Shown in pieces: positions 10,342 through 21,998 of a stretch of 64,000 bases of DNA (the stretch's first letter is position 1; each line of letters opens with the position of its first letter). Below the pieces are notes generated by a model, which worked only from the letters and a program-made list of their open reading frames with translations, ran no database searches and was not told where the DNA came from. Source of the DNA: Gautieria morchelliformis (taxonomy: Eukaryota; Basidiomycota; Agaricomycetes; Gomphales; Gomphaceae); NCBI GenBank assembly GCA_015179125.1, contig WHVA01000004.1, positions 124,001 to 188,000 on the forward strand. Direction: 5' to 3'. Both the position numbers and the translations under genes were made by a program.

Positions 10342-11863
10342 GGGGAGCCAACGAAGAGCGACCACTTCCCAGTAGACACCATTCTGGAAACCATGGTCAA
10401 GACGACGCCCACAAAACCGCGCTACAATTACAGACAGGTCGACTGGGAGGTATTCAAAGAGAAGCTAAGGGAGAGGCTACAGAGCCAGATAGAACAACCG
10501 GTCCCCACAGACAAGCAGCAATTTTACAATAACCTGAAAAAGATAACAGACGCTATAATAGACACCACAAGAGATCAAGTGCCGCGAACGAAACCCTCCC
10601 CGTTCATGAAACGCTGGTGGTCCCTAAATCTGACCAGGCTCAGAACGGAGATGAGGAAAACAGGGAGACAGGCATACAGGCACAGAGCGAACCGCACACA
10701 CGAATCTCACGCGAAGTACAAAGTGGCCAGGAACAAATACGTGGAGGTGATAGAGAGCTACAAAAGAGAGCACTGGGAAGATTTCTTAGAGCATGTCAAC
10801 CAAAAAACGGTATGGACAGTCCACAAGTACGCATCGAGCGACCCAACGGACGGGGGACGAACGTGCATCCCAAAGCTCACATCCAAACACGGCAACGGAG
10901 AGCAATGGATAGCAGTGTTGAACAAGGACAAAGCCTCGATGCTCTTCAAGAACTTCTTCCCAGACACAACAGCCAGCTCCGAATCAGCCGCAGAAGAGGA
11001 TTATCCGCCCCTCGCGTTCGACTAGGAGGAGATATCGGACAAGCAAATACGCAGAGCAATAGAAAAGCTGAACGCGTTCAAAGTGCCAGGAGCCAACGGT
11101 ATCCCGAACTCAGTTATCAAACAGAATGCTGACGTGCTCCTACCCTATATAGAACCACTATTCCGCGCGACGTTCAGCCTAGAGGTATATCCCAGCGAAT
11201 GGCGCGACTCCATCACCAAAGTGCTCCGAAAACCAGGGAAAAAAGACTACACCGTCCCAGGCAGGTACAGACCAATCGCGTTACTAGACACTTTAGGAAA
11301 AGTATATGTCGGCATGCGTCGCGGAGGACTTAGTCAAGAACATGGAAAGGTACAACCTCCTACCGAGCAACCACTATGGATGTAGGCCGGGACGCACAAC
11401 AACCGACGCGATCTACCACGTGCTAGCGACTGCGAAAGACGCATGGAGGAAAGGAAATACATTGCGTGTGCTATTTCTCGATATCAAAGGAGCATTCCCA
11501 AGCATCATACTAACCACGCTCATACACGACATGCGCATGCAAGGTATTCCCAAAGAATACACCGAATGGATAAGAAGAAAAGTCCAAGGGCGCAGAACCA
11601 CCGTACAACTGGACGACTACAGCACCACATTGATGACCATAGGGCGTGGCATGGACCAGGGGTGCCCCCTGTCGGCCATAGCTTATCAATACTACAATGT
11701 GAGCCTGATCAAGGTAGTCCGAAAGAGGAACGGTGAAGACTGCATAGGGTTCGTGGACATAGGGTTTGTGGACGACACAACCGTATTAGCGGAAGGGAGG
11801 GACATGGCAGGCGCCTTCGCGAAGCTAGGGAGAATAATGACCAGAGCTGGAGGGGCACTGTAA
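10342..11863 (+). pseudogene. LINE copy 2 reverse transcriptase, broken
   Basis: RT part of ORF2. Open from 10342 to an in-frame TAG at 11023-11025, then in the same frame to about 11300, where a frameshift inside the YRPIALLDTLGK block moves to the frame of 11306-11863. That piece has GCRPGRTTTDAI, LDIKGAFPS, GMDQGCPLSA and the catalytic region, which reads GFVDIGFVDDTT because a 15-base unit is doubled. A TAA at 11861-11863 follows. Inactive. Confidence 0.85.
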
Positions 11864-13602
11864 TGGGTGCAAACCCATGAGTGCACATTTGCTATAGAAA
11901 ATTTCGGGCTAATGGGACTGACCAGAAAGAGAGAATGTGACCCCACAAAGGAAAGGAAGACCAAACCAGTAACGAGGCCCTCAATAAGCCTGGGACAACA
12001 CAAGGTCAAGCCAGCTCAGTCACACAAGTTCCTCGGGGTCATCATAGACCAGGAACTGCGATTCAAGGAGCAAGTCAATCATGCTCTTCAAAAAGGCAGC
12101 AGATTCATCGAACAATACAAGAGACTGGCGAAGCCCACTAAAGGCGTCCTGGCTAAACAGATGAGACTATACTACCTCACAGTCGCAGTCCTGAAGCTTT
12201 TATACGCAGCTGACACTTTCCTAATACCAGACTCTACACGCAGTAGGGGAACGAAAGGGCACATCAACAAGCTAGCTCAGGTCCAGAGACAAGCAGCGCT
12301 TGCAATAATGGGAGCGATGAGCACCACAGCGAGTGATATCCTCGACGCCCACGCTAACCTACTGCCCTTTCAGCTCCTGGTGGACAAGACGGTACACAGA
12401 GTGGCCGTGCGCCTGGCATGCCTCCCAGACAAGCATCCACTGGCCACCAGAGTACAGAGAGCTGCCGTGAGATACATCAAAAGACACAGAACGCCCCTCC
12501 ACGAGATCATGCACGCGTACACACTACAGCCAAGCAAGATGGAGAAAATACAAACCGTAACCCAAAGCCCAAAGTGGGCACCAGCATTCAAAATCCGCAT
12601 ACCACACAAGGAGGAGATAGCCATGGCAGAGATGAGAAGCGACACAGCACAGATCCAGGTATACACCAACAGATCATGCATCAATGGAGGGATAGGAGCG
12701 GCAGCAGTTCTGTACAAGGGGGGAGTAGAGGTCCAGGCAGTCAGACTCTACTTAGGTACTGAAGAGGAGCACACGGCTTTCGAGGCAGAGCTGCTAGGAG
12801 CCGCCATGGGAGCGAAGCTATTATACATGGAGCGCAGCCAAAGATACGCCATAGGACTGGACAGCCAAGCGGCCATGCTAACGATGAGAAAAGACAAGCA
12901 GATCCCGGCACAGTACATGGTCAGTGCACTGCACCATCAGATAGAGGGGCTAGTGCAGAGACGGCAGGGGATGGAGGTGACCATGAGGTGGACCCCTGGC
13001 CACAAGGGCATCAAGGGGAACGAGAGAGCCGACGAGGAAGCGAAGAAGGCGGCGGGAGGCGACAGCAGCGAGGAGAGACACGTGGCGATAGAGTGCAGGG
13101 GCGATCTGCCTTGGAGCAAAGCCGCAGAGCTACAGCGGCATCAAAAGGAGCTCAAAAAGAAGGCCAGAGAAATGTTTGCAAAATCGCCGAGGGCTGGAAT
13201 TGCGCACAGGATCGACAAAATGATGCCGTCCATAGCATTCGCAAGGCTGACAGAGGCATGCCGCGAAGAAAAGCAACGCTCCTCATCTAGCTAAGGACAG
13301 GACACATCACACTTAACAAGCACCTGTACCACATAGTAAAAGAAGACTCACCGACTTGCGCAGCATGCAGAGGTGCCGACGAAATGGTGCGCCACTTCCT
13401 TTTTCGATGTCCAGCCTACGAAACCCAGCGCAGCGAGCTCGAGAGAACACTCCGGAGAGCAGCAACAGCAGTCAACACACTCCTGACACAACCAAAAGCG
13501 ATGAAAGAGCTGTTCAGGTACATCCAGAGCACAGGGATGTTCAAACAAATGCACGGAGACTGGAGCACGAGAGGGGAAGCTGACAGGCGAGGTAGGAACT
13601 AA
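11864..13602 (+). pseudogene. LINE copy 2 RT thumb, RNase H and C-terminal Cys-His motif, broken
   Basis: Continues in frame after the TAA. Shows FLGVIIDQELRF and LLYAADTF, then RNase H. The first RNase H catalytic Asp is replaced: VYTNRSC in place of the family's YTDGS; FEAELL, LDSQAA and RADEEAK are kept. At about 13294 the frame shifts; the last part (to 13602) holds the C-terminal motif CAACRGADEMVRHFLFRC, C-x2-C-x8-H-x4-C. A 3' UTR of about 280 bases leads to the poly(A). Confidence 0.85.
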
Positions 13603-13906
13603 GAGGAAGGCAAGTGATCAAGGACCCGGATAACAGACAAGAGGGCACGGAGCAGGCCAAGTGGGAGAGGAAAGCAAGTAAAGAGGAGGATAAAGACATA
13701 GAGCCATGGAGAAGGCCACAATGCGCACACCTCGCCACCGGAGGCACGGACATGCTCAGGGCACAGCCCGATGAGCACAAGTGGAGATTGAGAAGGAAAG
13801 GCTGGACAGAAAACATGTAGACCGGGGCTTTGTAAATGCATCTTACATAGGGCCGTGCCCCAAAAGACGATAAATTGGATACAAAAAAAAAAAAAAAAAA
13901 AAAAAA

Positions 13907-14198
13907 CTTGAAGCTGCCCAGGAAGGTTAACATTGAGCGTGTCTGCAAGTGCGATGTCAGCCACGAGAAGAGGCAAAGGCCGTTCGGGTCTAGATTGGTT
14001 GTGAAATTGATGAGATAACCTCCAAGTTCACCAATTCCGTAAATCTGGTGAGAAAAAGTCAGTCCCAGCGGTCAAGCAGATTGAGTCGACTTGGTACATT
14101 CTGTATGTCTGACCAGTGGGACTAAATATATCAACAATCATATCCTTCCGGATTAATGCCAAAGTTGAATACGCACAGCTCCAAGAAAAGGAAGAAGC
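13907..14198. other. No gene recognised
   Basis: Sequence between two LINE insertions, without a counterpart in repeat copies B and C. The minus strand has open pieces (14219-14028 and around 13976-13910) that do not match anything I know. It is probably host or element DNA into which LINE copy 2 jumped; the other side would be 9431-10125. Confidence 0.3.
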
Positions 14199-14440
14199 TT
14201 TTTTTTTTTGTTCATCCACTTCTTCTAGGCCCCTTCCTCTGGCAGCGCTAGGTCCCTGAAGACTTGTCTGAACCTTCCCGTCTCATTCACGTATTGAAAC
14301 AACGGTGCCATCGCTTTTGGCTTGGTTAACAATGTGCTGACTGTCCTCACCCCCCGCTTCAGCTCTCTTTCCAGCTGCTTTCGTTGTTCTTTGTAGGCTG
14401 GACACCGGATGAGAAGTGGTGTACTGTTTCATTGTCCCTA
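14199..14440 (-). mobile_element. LINE copy 5, strongly 5'-truncated stub
   Basis: Only the last ~80 codons of ORF2 are left, on the minus strand: NETVHHFLIRCPAYKEQR, then LLTKPKAMAPLFQY, ending with a stop and a tail seen as 11 T at 14199-14209. Same C-terminus as the other copies. Its truncated end touches the point where the DUF6533 half of repeat copy A begins. Confidence 0.85.
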
Positions 14441-14447
14441 CAGCAAG

Positions 14448-17400
14448 TAAGCGACACGAGGGACTGGGCGACTGGACGTACCATCCGCGTCTCCAGGGTC
14501 TGTGTTCGTGCCTGGGTCTGGGTCATGCTGGAAGATGGATGGATGGCCAGACGTGGTGGAGAAGGCAGTAAACGCCTCATGCAGGATGGACGGGCTGTTT
14601 ATATGCAAAGGGAAATACATACACTCCGCTCGTTCCTCTTGCTGGCCTTTTCTACACCCGGCACATACACACACACCCCACCACTGCAGACACACCGGAA
14701 ACATCATGAGAAGTTCATGTCCGTGCGCTGGAGAGGACGGTGGGTGATAAGAAGCCTGGGAGGGGAGACTGTTAGTGTTATGTGAGGGGAGGTGAACTGG
14801 GGTTTGGAGTGGACGGGTAAAACGCGTGGTGATGCCGTGAAAGATGAGGGAGTAGTGGGACGACATGTGCGTACCATGCAACGACGATGTCAGGGTTTGT
14901 CTGTGTCCGTGTTTGTCATGCTGCTCGTTGTAAGCCGAGTCAATGTTGTAACTGCCGAGTCAAGCGTGGGTGTGCATATTTGTCTTTGTTTGGTAGGTTC
15001 CTCTCTCCGCTCAGAAAATCGTTCAGTGTTTATGAAATTCGATGGGGATGTGCTGTGATACCGCCTATTCTCGCTAGGCGGCACTGTTGTCATTCTAATA
15101 ATAGCATGCTAGATAAAACAACAAACACGTTGCAGATCACCTGGGCTTTCCCGGGCACAGCTCAACCATCACCGTCACAGCCGATACACTGAATGCAAGC
15201 TATCGTGGTTACCAGTCGTTGTGCCTCATGTCGAAATTCTATGGTCTCTTCATACGACCTCATCCCACGTCAGGACATGCCGCCAAAATGAGAAATTTCC
15301 CGTGTCGCTATATCCGGCAACATTGACGCGAGCTACTATGCCTGCAGAGATCATCCGACGTCGCTTTACAATCGCCGACACATGCAAACGCTGGGAATTG
15401 AGCTGTACAGCGGAGATCTCTCATATCATCTCGCTTGCTCGTGTACCCTTCTTTATAAGTAACACACCGCTTCATCTTAATATCCATTAGTGAGCTTTGT
15501 CGCAGTTGATTTTCATGTGTCGTTATGCTGACACCTCCCTTGAACTCGTCAATGGTTCCAGGTGCGCTTACATCACGTCAAGTTTTATATACATTCTGGA
15601 GACCATTCCGCGGATATAATAACCAGTTCCTGGCAAGGAACCACGGCTCAATTACTCGTCCGAGCGGATCACTGTATCTCATGCTTCGACCTTGTCTTAA
15701 TTCTTTTCACATGACGTTCTTCTATCAGACCCGCCCACCTTGCCAATTGTGCCATGCTTCGGCATAGATATAGGATGCTGTGAATATCTGTTGACCTGGC
15801 AGCACCCACGACTAGAATCTTATATATACACCTTGCGCGATCTGCTACTCCAACCTCACATTGCTACGCAAAACTTAGTCCCTCGTCTGCATTCCAGTTT
15901 CTTTCCTATATCATGTCTCAGGCGGTTCCCTCGGCTGAAATCCAGGTGCTATCAGACATGTATGTGCTTACTACATTGGGTGAGATGCTGAAGAACTTAC
16001 CTGAACTAGGACTGCGGTCAACTCTGTCACCTTCGCAGCGCTTGGTATGTGTGCATGTCCCTTGTCTAATTCCACGATTTACATAGCTTGTTACACAGCA
16101 CTGCTCATCTATGACACTCTTCTCACATTGCCATCGGAAATCAGACACATTTGGTGCAATACCGTCAAAATCGCCACCATTTTCTATATACTCGCTTGTT
16201 ACCTACCCGTGGTTTTGTTTCTTGTTGACACATATGTCAATTTATCTAACATGTCCCCTGAGGTGATTACTAAATGTTCTCATGTGTAATACCCTTACTG
16301 AATTTAATGAGCATCTAGTATGACTTTCTTTCCATGTGAAGAAGCAATCTAAAGACTTATATTTTTGAAGGAAATGTAATAATATAGTTTGCCTACGTGA
16401 TGCTTTGGGTATTCCTGCTCTTATTGGAGTACAGGGTGAGTGATATACCATATATTTCTCATGTAGAATTAATCATTCACGCAATTTCCTTGTCTAGGCC
16501 TTCTGCTAGCTCGCACTTATGCTATTTCCTCTCAGAATCAAAGAGTTTTGGATGTTCTTGGATTGCTTACTCTTGCTTCTATTATCGCTCAAGTGGTATG
16601 TCTTGTCTAGAATTTGTATAAATAGCATATATTTATTCACTGGATATAGTACTCCTCTGTCTTGGACAACTGCAATCTCACTAGTTCACAATTTAATACA
16701 TTGACTTTGTCAGTACCGACTAGGACTTTCTGTTTAGATTTATACTAACAAATTCTTCAGGTGTAAGATCTAGGGGTCTGTATTTGCCTGATTTGTCCCT
16801 GAATACCTTCACCAGTGGCCATGATCAGTAATGTTACTGTAATCCTTTTTGACACTGGAGTAGTCACAGTAACCATTCTGAGCTCAATTCAAACCCTGGG
16901 GCTTTGGCGAAAAGGTGAGACTTGGGATAAGAAATCTCTCATTAGTCTAGTGATTTACCAAGGTGAGAATACTGCCATACAACATATTGCTTATATATAT
17001 GGACATATCACTAATCTACTGGTAAGGCTTTGTCAGATATGGGTATGGAATATTATTCCTATGATATTTCATATGTCTGATTTGTATTCAGAGTTGTGCT
17101 TACCATTACTATAGCTAATGCTATCGCACCTAAGGTCTTGTTACTTATGAACTTGTTAAGCTTTGAGGGCTTACTTGGTGTTCTCTCTCAATTTAGGTGT
17201 TAAGGGTATGTAAGGTGTTGATCATGATAATACAATGGCTAATATCAGCTCCTTCATGATATAAAGTCAAGCCTTTCTGGAATCTTAAGCTTTTTTCAGA
17301 ACAGGCATGTTCTCATCAATTTAAGAAGAAAGACATGTGATTGTACTAACAATGCACATACAGCTTGTCAATAATTATTATCTGCCGCTTTCACCTAACT

Positions 17401-18190
17401 CTCAAAGAGAGATACAGTCAACTTAACAGCCCCTCATTACCCTCTCTTTCATTCACCAGCTTCCATGCAGCCAGACAAAGTGTTCACAATGCTATAGTGG
17501 CTGAATTTGGGAACCCTCATTTGAGCCAGGAGGATTTTAATGCTGAGAATTTGGAGGACAATGTGGCTGATCAGGAAGGCCAGCAGTCACCTGAAGAGGC
17601 TGGGTCAGATGGGATAGAGTTGGGTGAGTTTCCTCACATGACTGGATGTCCTGGAGATGTAGAAATGGCCAGGCAGATCGCCTCCAGTAAGCAGTTAGCA
17701 TCTCTTTCAGGCACTGCTTAATGGTTCAGTAGGATCTGGAAGAATAGCAGAGGCTTAATGACAGCATCCAAGCTAATGCATCATAGCTGTGAGTCCAATA
17801 CAAACTCCCTAGAAGTGCGACATGCAGCAACTTACATCAACCTATCTTTTTAATCTATTGCAGCCGTTGGAAATTGGTTGCCATAGAAGATGTGGCTATC
17901 TGCACACTCAGGCCAACCCATACTGTCAAAAACCCATAGATACATATATATCCCGTGCTGTTTTGAATTTGATTTTGTTCATACTTTGTGTCTGGTAAAA
18001 ATATTCTTTGTGCTTTTCTGCTGGGAGTCAGTGAACTGTGTGCAGCTTTGAGTATTGCATCCTGAGGAATATGGGAGGCCAAGGGAAATGAACTGCATGT
18101 AGTACGTGCACGTGTGTGTGCCTGGAATACTGATCTGGTGTGAAGTAGATGTTTGGTTATGCTAGTTTGTAAATGCTATGAAACAGCATG
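14448..18190 (+). repeat. Segmental repeat copy A, DUF6533 half
   Basis: Starts GTAAGCGACACGAGGG and is alignable with 26692-30498 and 50565-54105 through to about 18190 (last shared block around CTATGAAACAGCAT). The first 1.4 kb up to 15900 holds no gene that I can name on the plus strand. A minus-strand frame at 14881-14438 with FPLHINSPS and HDPDPGTNTDPGD is kept in all three copies and may be an exon of the gene in the GC-rich half. Confidence 0.8.
15913..17721 (+). CDS. DUF6533-type membrane protein gene, paralogue A, multi-exon
   Basis: Integral membrane protein of the DUF6533 family, common in basidiomycetes and of unknown function. Likely first ATG at 15913 (MSQAVPSAEIQ). The DUF6533 core is at about 16080-16230: CYTALLIYDTLLTLPSEIRH, then IW and a second membrane segment FYILACYLPVVLFLVDTY. 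Later exons: LLLARTYAISSQNQRVLDVL near 16500-16600, a segment VIVTILSS-like (VTVTILSSIQTL) near 16830-16965, VVLTITIANAIAP near 17095-17190, and the last exon ending at 17721 with FHLTLKERYSQL, RQSVHNAIVAEFGNPH and an acidic tail. Introns have GT...AG ends, e.g. the donor after IIAQV near 16597. The splice donor between the first ATG exon and the core is unclear. It may be functional; no stop is seen inside the clear exons. Confidence 0.6.
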
Positions 18191-18249
18191 GGGTGTACCA
18201 TACCATTGTCACATTCTTACGTGTCGAGCCATCTTCCATCATTGACGTT

Positions 18250-19132
18250 CTAGTCTTTCCTTCCCATTTTACAACATATAAGATCTGTGACTAGAAGAAG
18301 TATTCCCATGCTTGCTTGGGGTTCCCCATACGCCTCTTTCACACTCCCTGTCATTGGCCCCGAGAAAGTTGTCGTGTTCGGGGATGTGGAAGCGAAGGTC
18401 CGCATGCAGGCTGAAGCTACTGGGGGAAAATTAGATGATATCATTGATGAGGTAAATATGGTCCTAGTGTGTGTTTGCCACTAGGACAGATTGGCCTGTT
18501 AGTTTTATTACCCATCAAGCGGACATCTGAAGAATTTGGCTGGACGTACGACTATGTATGGGTTTCTCAGGAGGTGGGGTCGAGAACTACTGGTCAAAAT
18601 TGTTACCTTCCAACAGCCAGGACCAGGACTTCAACAAAATGAAATGTTTACCACCACGTACAGGTGCGTAGATCTTCACGTTGCACACGACACCGCTTTG
18701 ATTTTCACCTGAAGATATCCCTTTTTAAAGATTTCCCTGTGAATGTGACGGATTTGTTTCGTTCTCAAACACCGCATACGAACCAAAGAGCCTTGAATCT
18801 ATGCACAGATGGCTTGGGGAGACCAACTGTCCAGTATATCCTATTGGACCGTTGATTTCTCCTGGTTTTGGAGATACCGGACTGTCCGACGTAGCAAAAC
18901 AAATGGAATTAGCTTGCTCAAACAATGGTGATGAATTTAAAACCGGCTCAAAAACTACGGAGAGCAATCTGTTATCTACATAAGTCATGTCAGCATGAGT
19001 TACTACAGAGCCTTGACCACTCTTAATCTCTAGGTCCCCTTCGGAAGTTTGTGTTGGCCTCGGAGAAATGAATATATATGGATACTAGTGGATGTGCTTC
19101 TGGAGCTTGGCTTGCCTTTCATAAGCGTCACT
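18250..19132 (+). pseudogene. UDP-glycosyltransferase pseudogene (GT1 type), partial
   Basis: Pieces of a fungal family-1 UDP-glycosyltransferase in plus-strand order: IPMLAWGSPYASFTLPVIGP with EAKVRMQAEATGGKLDDI (18300-18450), NTAYEPKSLESMHRWLG with CPVYPIGPLISPG (18770-18870), NYGEQSVIYIS (18950) and, after an apparent intron, VPFGSLCWPRRNEYIWILVD with VLLELGLPF (19030-19125). The last is the typical block before the UDP-sugar binding motif. A frameshift lies near 18940 (KTGSK frame against NRLKNYGEQS). The C-terminal half with the HCGWNS-type motif is gone; Gypsy gag sequence starts right after. Confidence 0.65.
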
Positions 19133-19487
19133 ATTACTCTCGGATGCTGACAACCAGGCCACTATGCCCGCAAGTGCCCCCAAGCCTTTGACATCTGGCT
19201 TATGACCACAGAGGAGAAGCTTGAGCTCCTTCCCGAGTTCCTCGCACTCGCAGACATAAGCGGAGTGCCCACTCCGGAAGGAATTTCCAAAAATGCGGAA
19301 CATGGTGCATCGGAAGTGGAAGATGCTTCGGATTTTGTGATGCGCAGCGGGTGAGATGTGTGCCCCTGCTGCCTGTACATAACCGGTTTGCCTGTCTTGA
19401 AGTAGAGAATGAAAAGCCCCCACACCCCTCACTTCGTACAGACCCACCGGACAAAGTCACACAAAAACCAAATCCGACACCCCATCC
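19133..19487 (+). pseudogene. Gypsy gag C-terminus with zinc knuckle, decayed
   Basis: Frame with QPGHYARKCPQAFDIWLMTT, the second half of a CCHC knuckle followed by the usual tail. A TGA stands between the Cys (TGC) and Gln. The frame stops after SDFVMRSG near 19352. Short, broken piece. Confidence 0.65.
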
Positions 19488-19492
19488 ATCCC

Positions 19493-21024
19493 TGTTTTGG
19501 AACCCTTCAAGACTATGGTGTTATTGCTAATGCCTCAGTCTATCAGAACGTGTCATTTACATGACTAGTAGAATACCGGTTCAATGCAGCAGCACAACTC
19601 CGGAAATAATTTAATATTTGTACCTTGGTTGCAATCCGTGTAATAACTAGTCCAAGTTATTACAGCTAGAAGGCAATGCGTTTTTTAGCTGCACTGAACA
19701 ATAAACTAAAAGAGTGTGTAGGTTCAAGGACACTATTGGCGTCCAAGAGTATTCCTTTTAATAAAGAGGGAATAGGCTCCGCAGGAGAGTTTGTAAGTGG
19801 ATTGGGTCGACCAACGTCAATGCACTGCAATAACGAGAGAGTAATGTGAAGTGGCTTTCGCGCACAACTTGACTTGACTTGTGAAAGTCACTGAACAGGA
19901 AAATCAACTGAACAGCTCGTCTCGGGTATTGGAGTGCTAATTGACAAGAAAATCGATTGCCAACCTCACTCTGTAGAGTTTCACCCAGCGTGTTAGGCTA
20001 AGTGGCTAAGCAGTAAAGCAACTACTTAACTAAGAATAGTTACTCTAAGCAAGAGTAGTATTCTAGTTCGGGTTAGGAACTTAGATAAGATGTGCAAGTC
20101 ACACAAGCTGTGTAGGATAGAAGATGGGTAGATTGATTGCTCAAAGGGCAGGCAAAGGGCCTCCTTTTATATTGTAATGTACAAGAGCTTAGTAAGCAGG
20201 TAGAACCTTCTATCTATTAATGGAATGGGAGAAGAAGCTTGTGGAAGATGGAAGAAAGGGTTGGAAGAAACTGGCTGTTTCCAGGGGACTCTACCATGCT
20301 TCCTACCAATCAGAGCTTGATTTGTCAGGAATGACTCACTGAAAAGGGTCATGTGCCGTAGCACAGCTTGGCTGAGTCATGTACTCCTGACTCACCAAGT
20401 TGTGCCTGGATTGGTTGAGTCATTGAGGCTGTATCTGCAGATAACCATGTATTTGGCACTCAGAAGCTGAGTAAGCAGTTCTGAGCCAATTAGGGCTCTG
20501 TAGCCATAATTACTAAGAGCACTGCTTAGCACAGCTGAGCATAGCCTGGTACAGCCTAGTTGTCATGACTGACCATGATCCCCATTGTTTGGTGAAGCCA
20601 AACAGGCTGCACAGTTGCTATGGCTGCATATAGCAACTGTTTCAGACTCAGCTGGAAATACTGAGAGAGCCATCCTGCCGGACTTGTGGGTGCTTGGGTG
20701 ACCATAAGTCCGAAAATGCGGCCACCGCCGAGGTGCCTGGCGGAGTTTGAAATAGAGCGCCCGGAACAGAGTTGTGGGTGCTAGAGGATCCACAACTCTG
20801 TAATGGCAGAAAAATGGTAGTTTGAGCCATGGAGACTTTGAAAAAATAAGGAAAAATATAAGATAACTAGAGGAATGTTTGAAAAGCCTTTCCCCAGTTA
20901 TATTAACAGCATACAGATACTGTTAATTCTTCAAATGTGTTTTTACATGTTGTCAAGACAAAAGGAAAAGACTAGGGCTGGTTGAGCAGCCTTCCTTGGC
21001 TGGTTGAACAGCCGTTCCCCTACA
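19493..21024 (-). mobile_element. Solo LTR, family L2, copy 1 (1532 bp, minus)
   Basis: Starts TGTTTTGGAACCC and ends CCCCTACA on the plus strand; flanked by ATCCC at 19488-19492 and 21025-21029, a perfect 5-bp target duplication. It is the reverse complement of the solo LTR at 21999-23401 in its ends and over most of the body, with some divergence. On the minus strand an AATATAAAAGGAG box near 20170 is the likely promoter. No internal region, so it arose by LTR-LTR recombination. Confidence 0.85.
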
Positions 21025-21029
21025 ATCCC

Positions 21030-21993
21030 GCATCTGCCCTTGGGAGAGACGCCTCCCGAAGCGCTATGTTGTTGCTGCCACCCCTGGCCCCAAGTCACTA
21101 GTCATTAAGGTGGAGGTACAGACGACAGATACGGTGGAAGTCAAATCCGGACCCGCCCTTGTTGATTGCGGGGCCACTGGTCAGTTTATAGACTGGGACT
21201 ATGTGGAACGGAACTGACTGACCACGCGGAAGTTGCAACGTGCAATCCCGGTGTTCAATGTGGATGGAAGCCCCAATGAGGCAGGGTCCATCACGGAGAT
21301 AGTAGACACAATTCTCCGTTACGATGGACACTCAGAACACACTTCCTTTGCAGTCACCAGCCTGGGGAAGCAAGATGTCATCCTCGGATTTACCTGGCTT
21401 CAGGAGCACAACCCGGAGATCAATTGGCAGACTCCGAAGGTACTGATGAGTCGATGCCCAGCCAAGTGTCACATATGCCGGTCGGAAGTGCGGAAGGAGC
21501 GCCAGGAGCAGCGGAAGACCGAACGGCTCATACAGACATGTCGTTCTGGCCCCCATCCACCGCTTGCAGAAGAAGACTCGGAAGCGGAACTTGAACCGGG
21601 TCCCACTTCCGAATCCGATTCCGATTCCGATTCCGACTCCGACGTCATCCGACTCGGCCCGGAAGACACTCTGGTGGAAGGGGAGCACTTGCTGTACGTA
21701 AACCTTCCACCGGAAGCGGAACACATCCACGCCACCGGAAATATTTCGCAACGTCTTGCTGAAGCCTCCAAGAAGCATGATAGAGTGGAGGTGGAAATTC
21801 CGGAGTACCTGCGGGATTTCGAGGATGTCTTTGCCAAGGAGTCATTTGATGCCCTGCCTCCACGGAAGCTGTGGGACCATGCCATTGAGTTGGAGCCTGG
21901 GTCAAAGCCCACCAACTGCAAAGTCTACCCGCTGTAACCCAAGGAGTAGGTAGAGCTCGATGCATTCCTTGTGGAAAACCTCCATACAGGGAG
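21030..21993 (+). pseudogene. Gypsy protease to RT start
   Basis: Aspartic protease with ALVDCGATGQFID (the catalytic D-S/T-G-like triplet reads D-C-G), VDGSPNEAGSITE and SLGKQDVILGFTWLQEHNP. A TGA stands near 21218, after WDYVERN. A linker with a (SD)n run encoded by TCCGATTCCGATTCC follows, then the start of RT: EYLRDFEDVFAKESFDALPP and WDHAIELEPGSKP; a TAA at 21935-21937 and a TAG shortly after break it before FLVENLHTGRI, where the next solo LTR sits. D-C-G instead of D-S-G or D-T-G and the stops make it inactive. Confidence 0.8.
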
Positions 21994-21998
21994 GATCC

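Larger units (their letters stand above)
10125..13906 (+). mobile_element. LINE copy 2 with inverted 5' end and poly(A) tail
   Basis: 5'-truncated member of the same LINE family. The endonuclease piece (10340-10125) lies on the minus strand; everything from 10342 on (RT, RNase H, 3' UTR) lies on the plus strand and ends in 24 A at 13883-13906. About 70 codons that belong between the two parts are missing at the junction. This is the product expected from twin priming, known for mammalian L1. No clear target duplication seen. Confidence 0.85.

Noticed and set aside
21332..21921. Minus-strand Ser/Glu-rich frames
   Set aside because: Antisense of the Gypsy protease-RT linker; the Ser/Glu runs are its Ser-Asp repeat read backwards.
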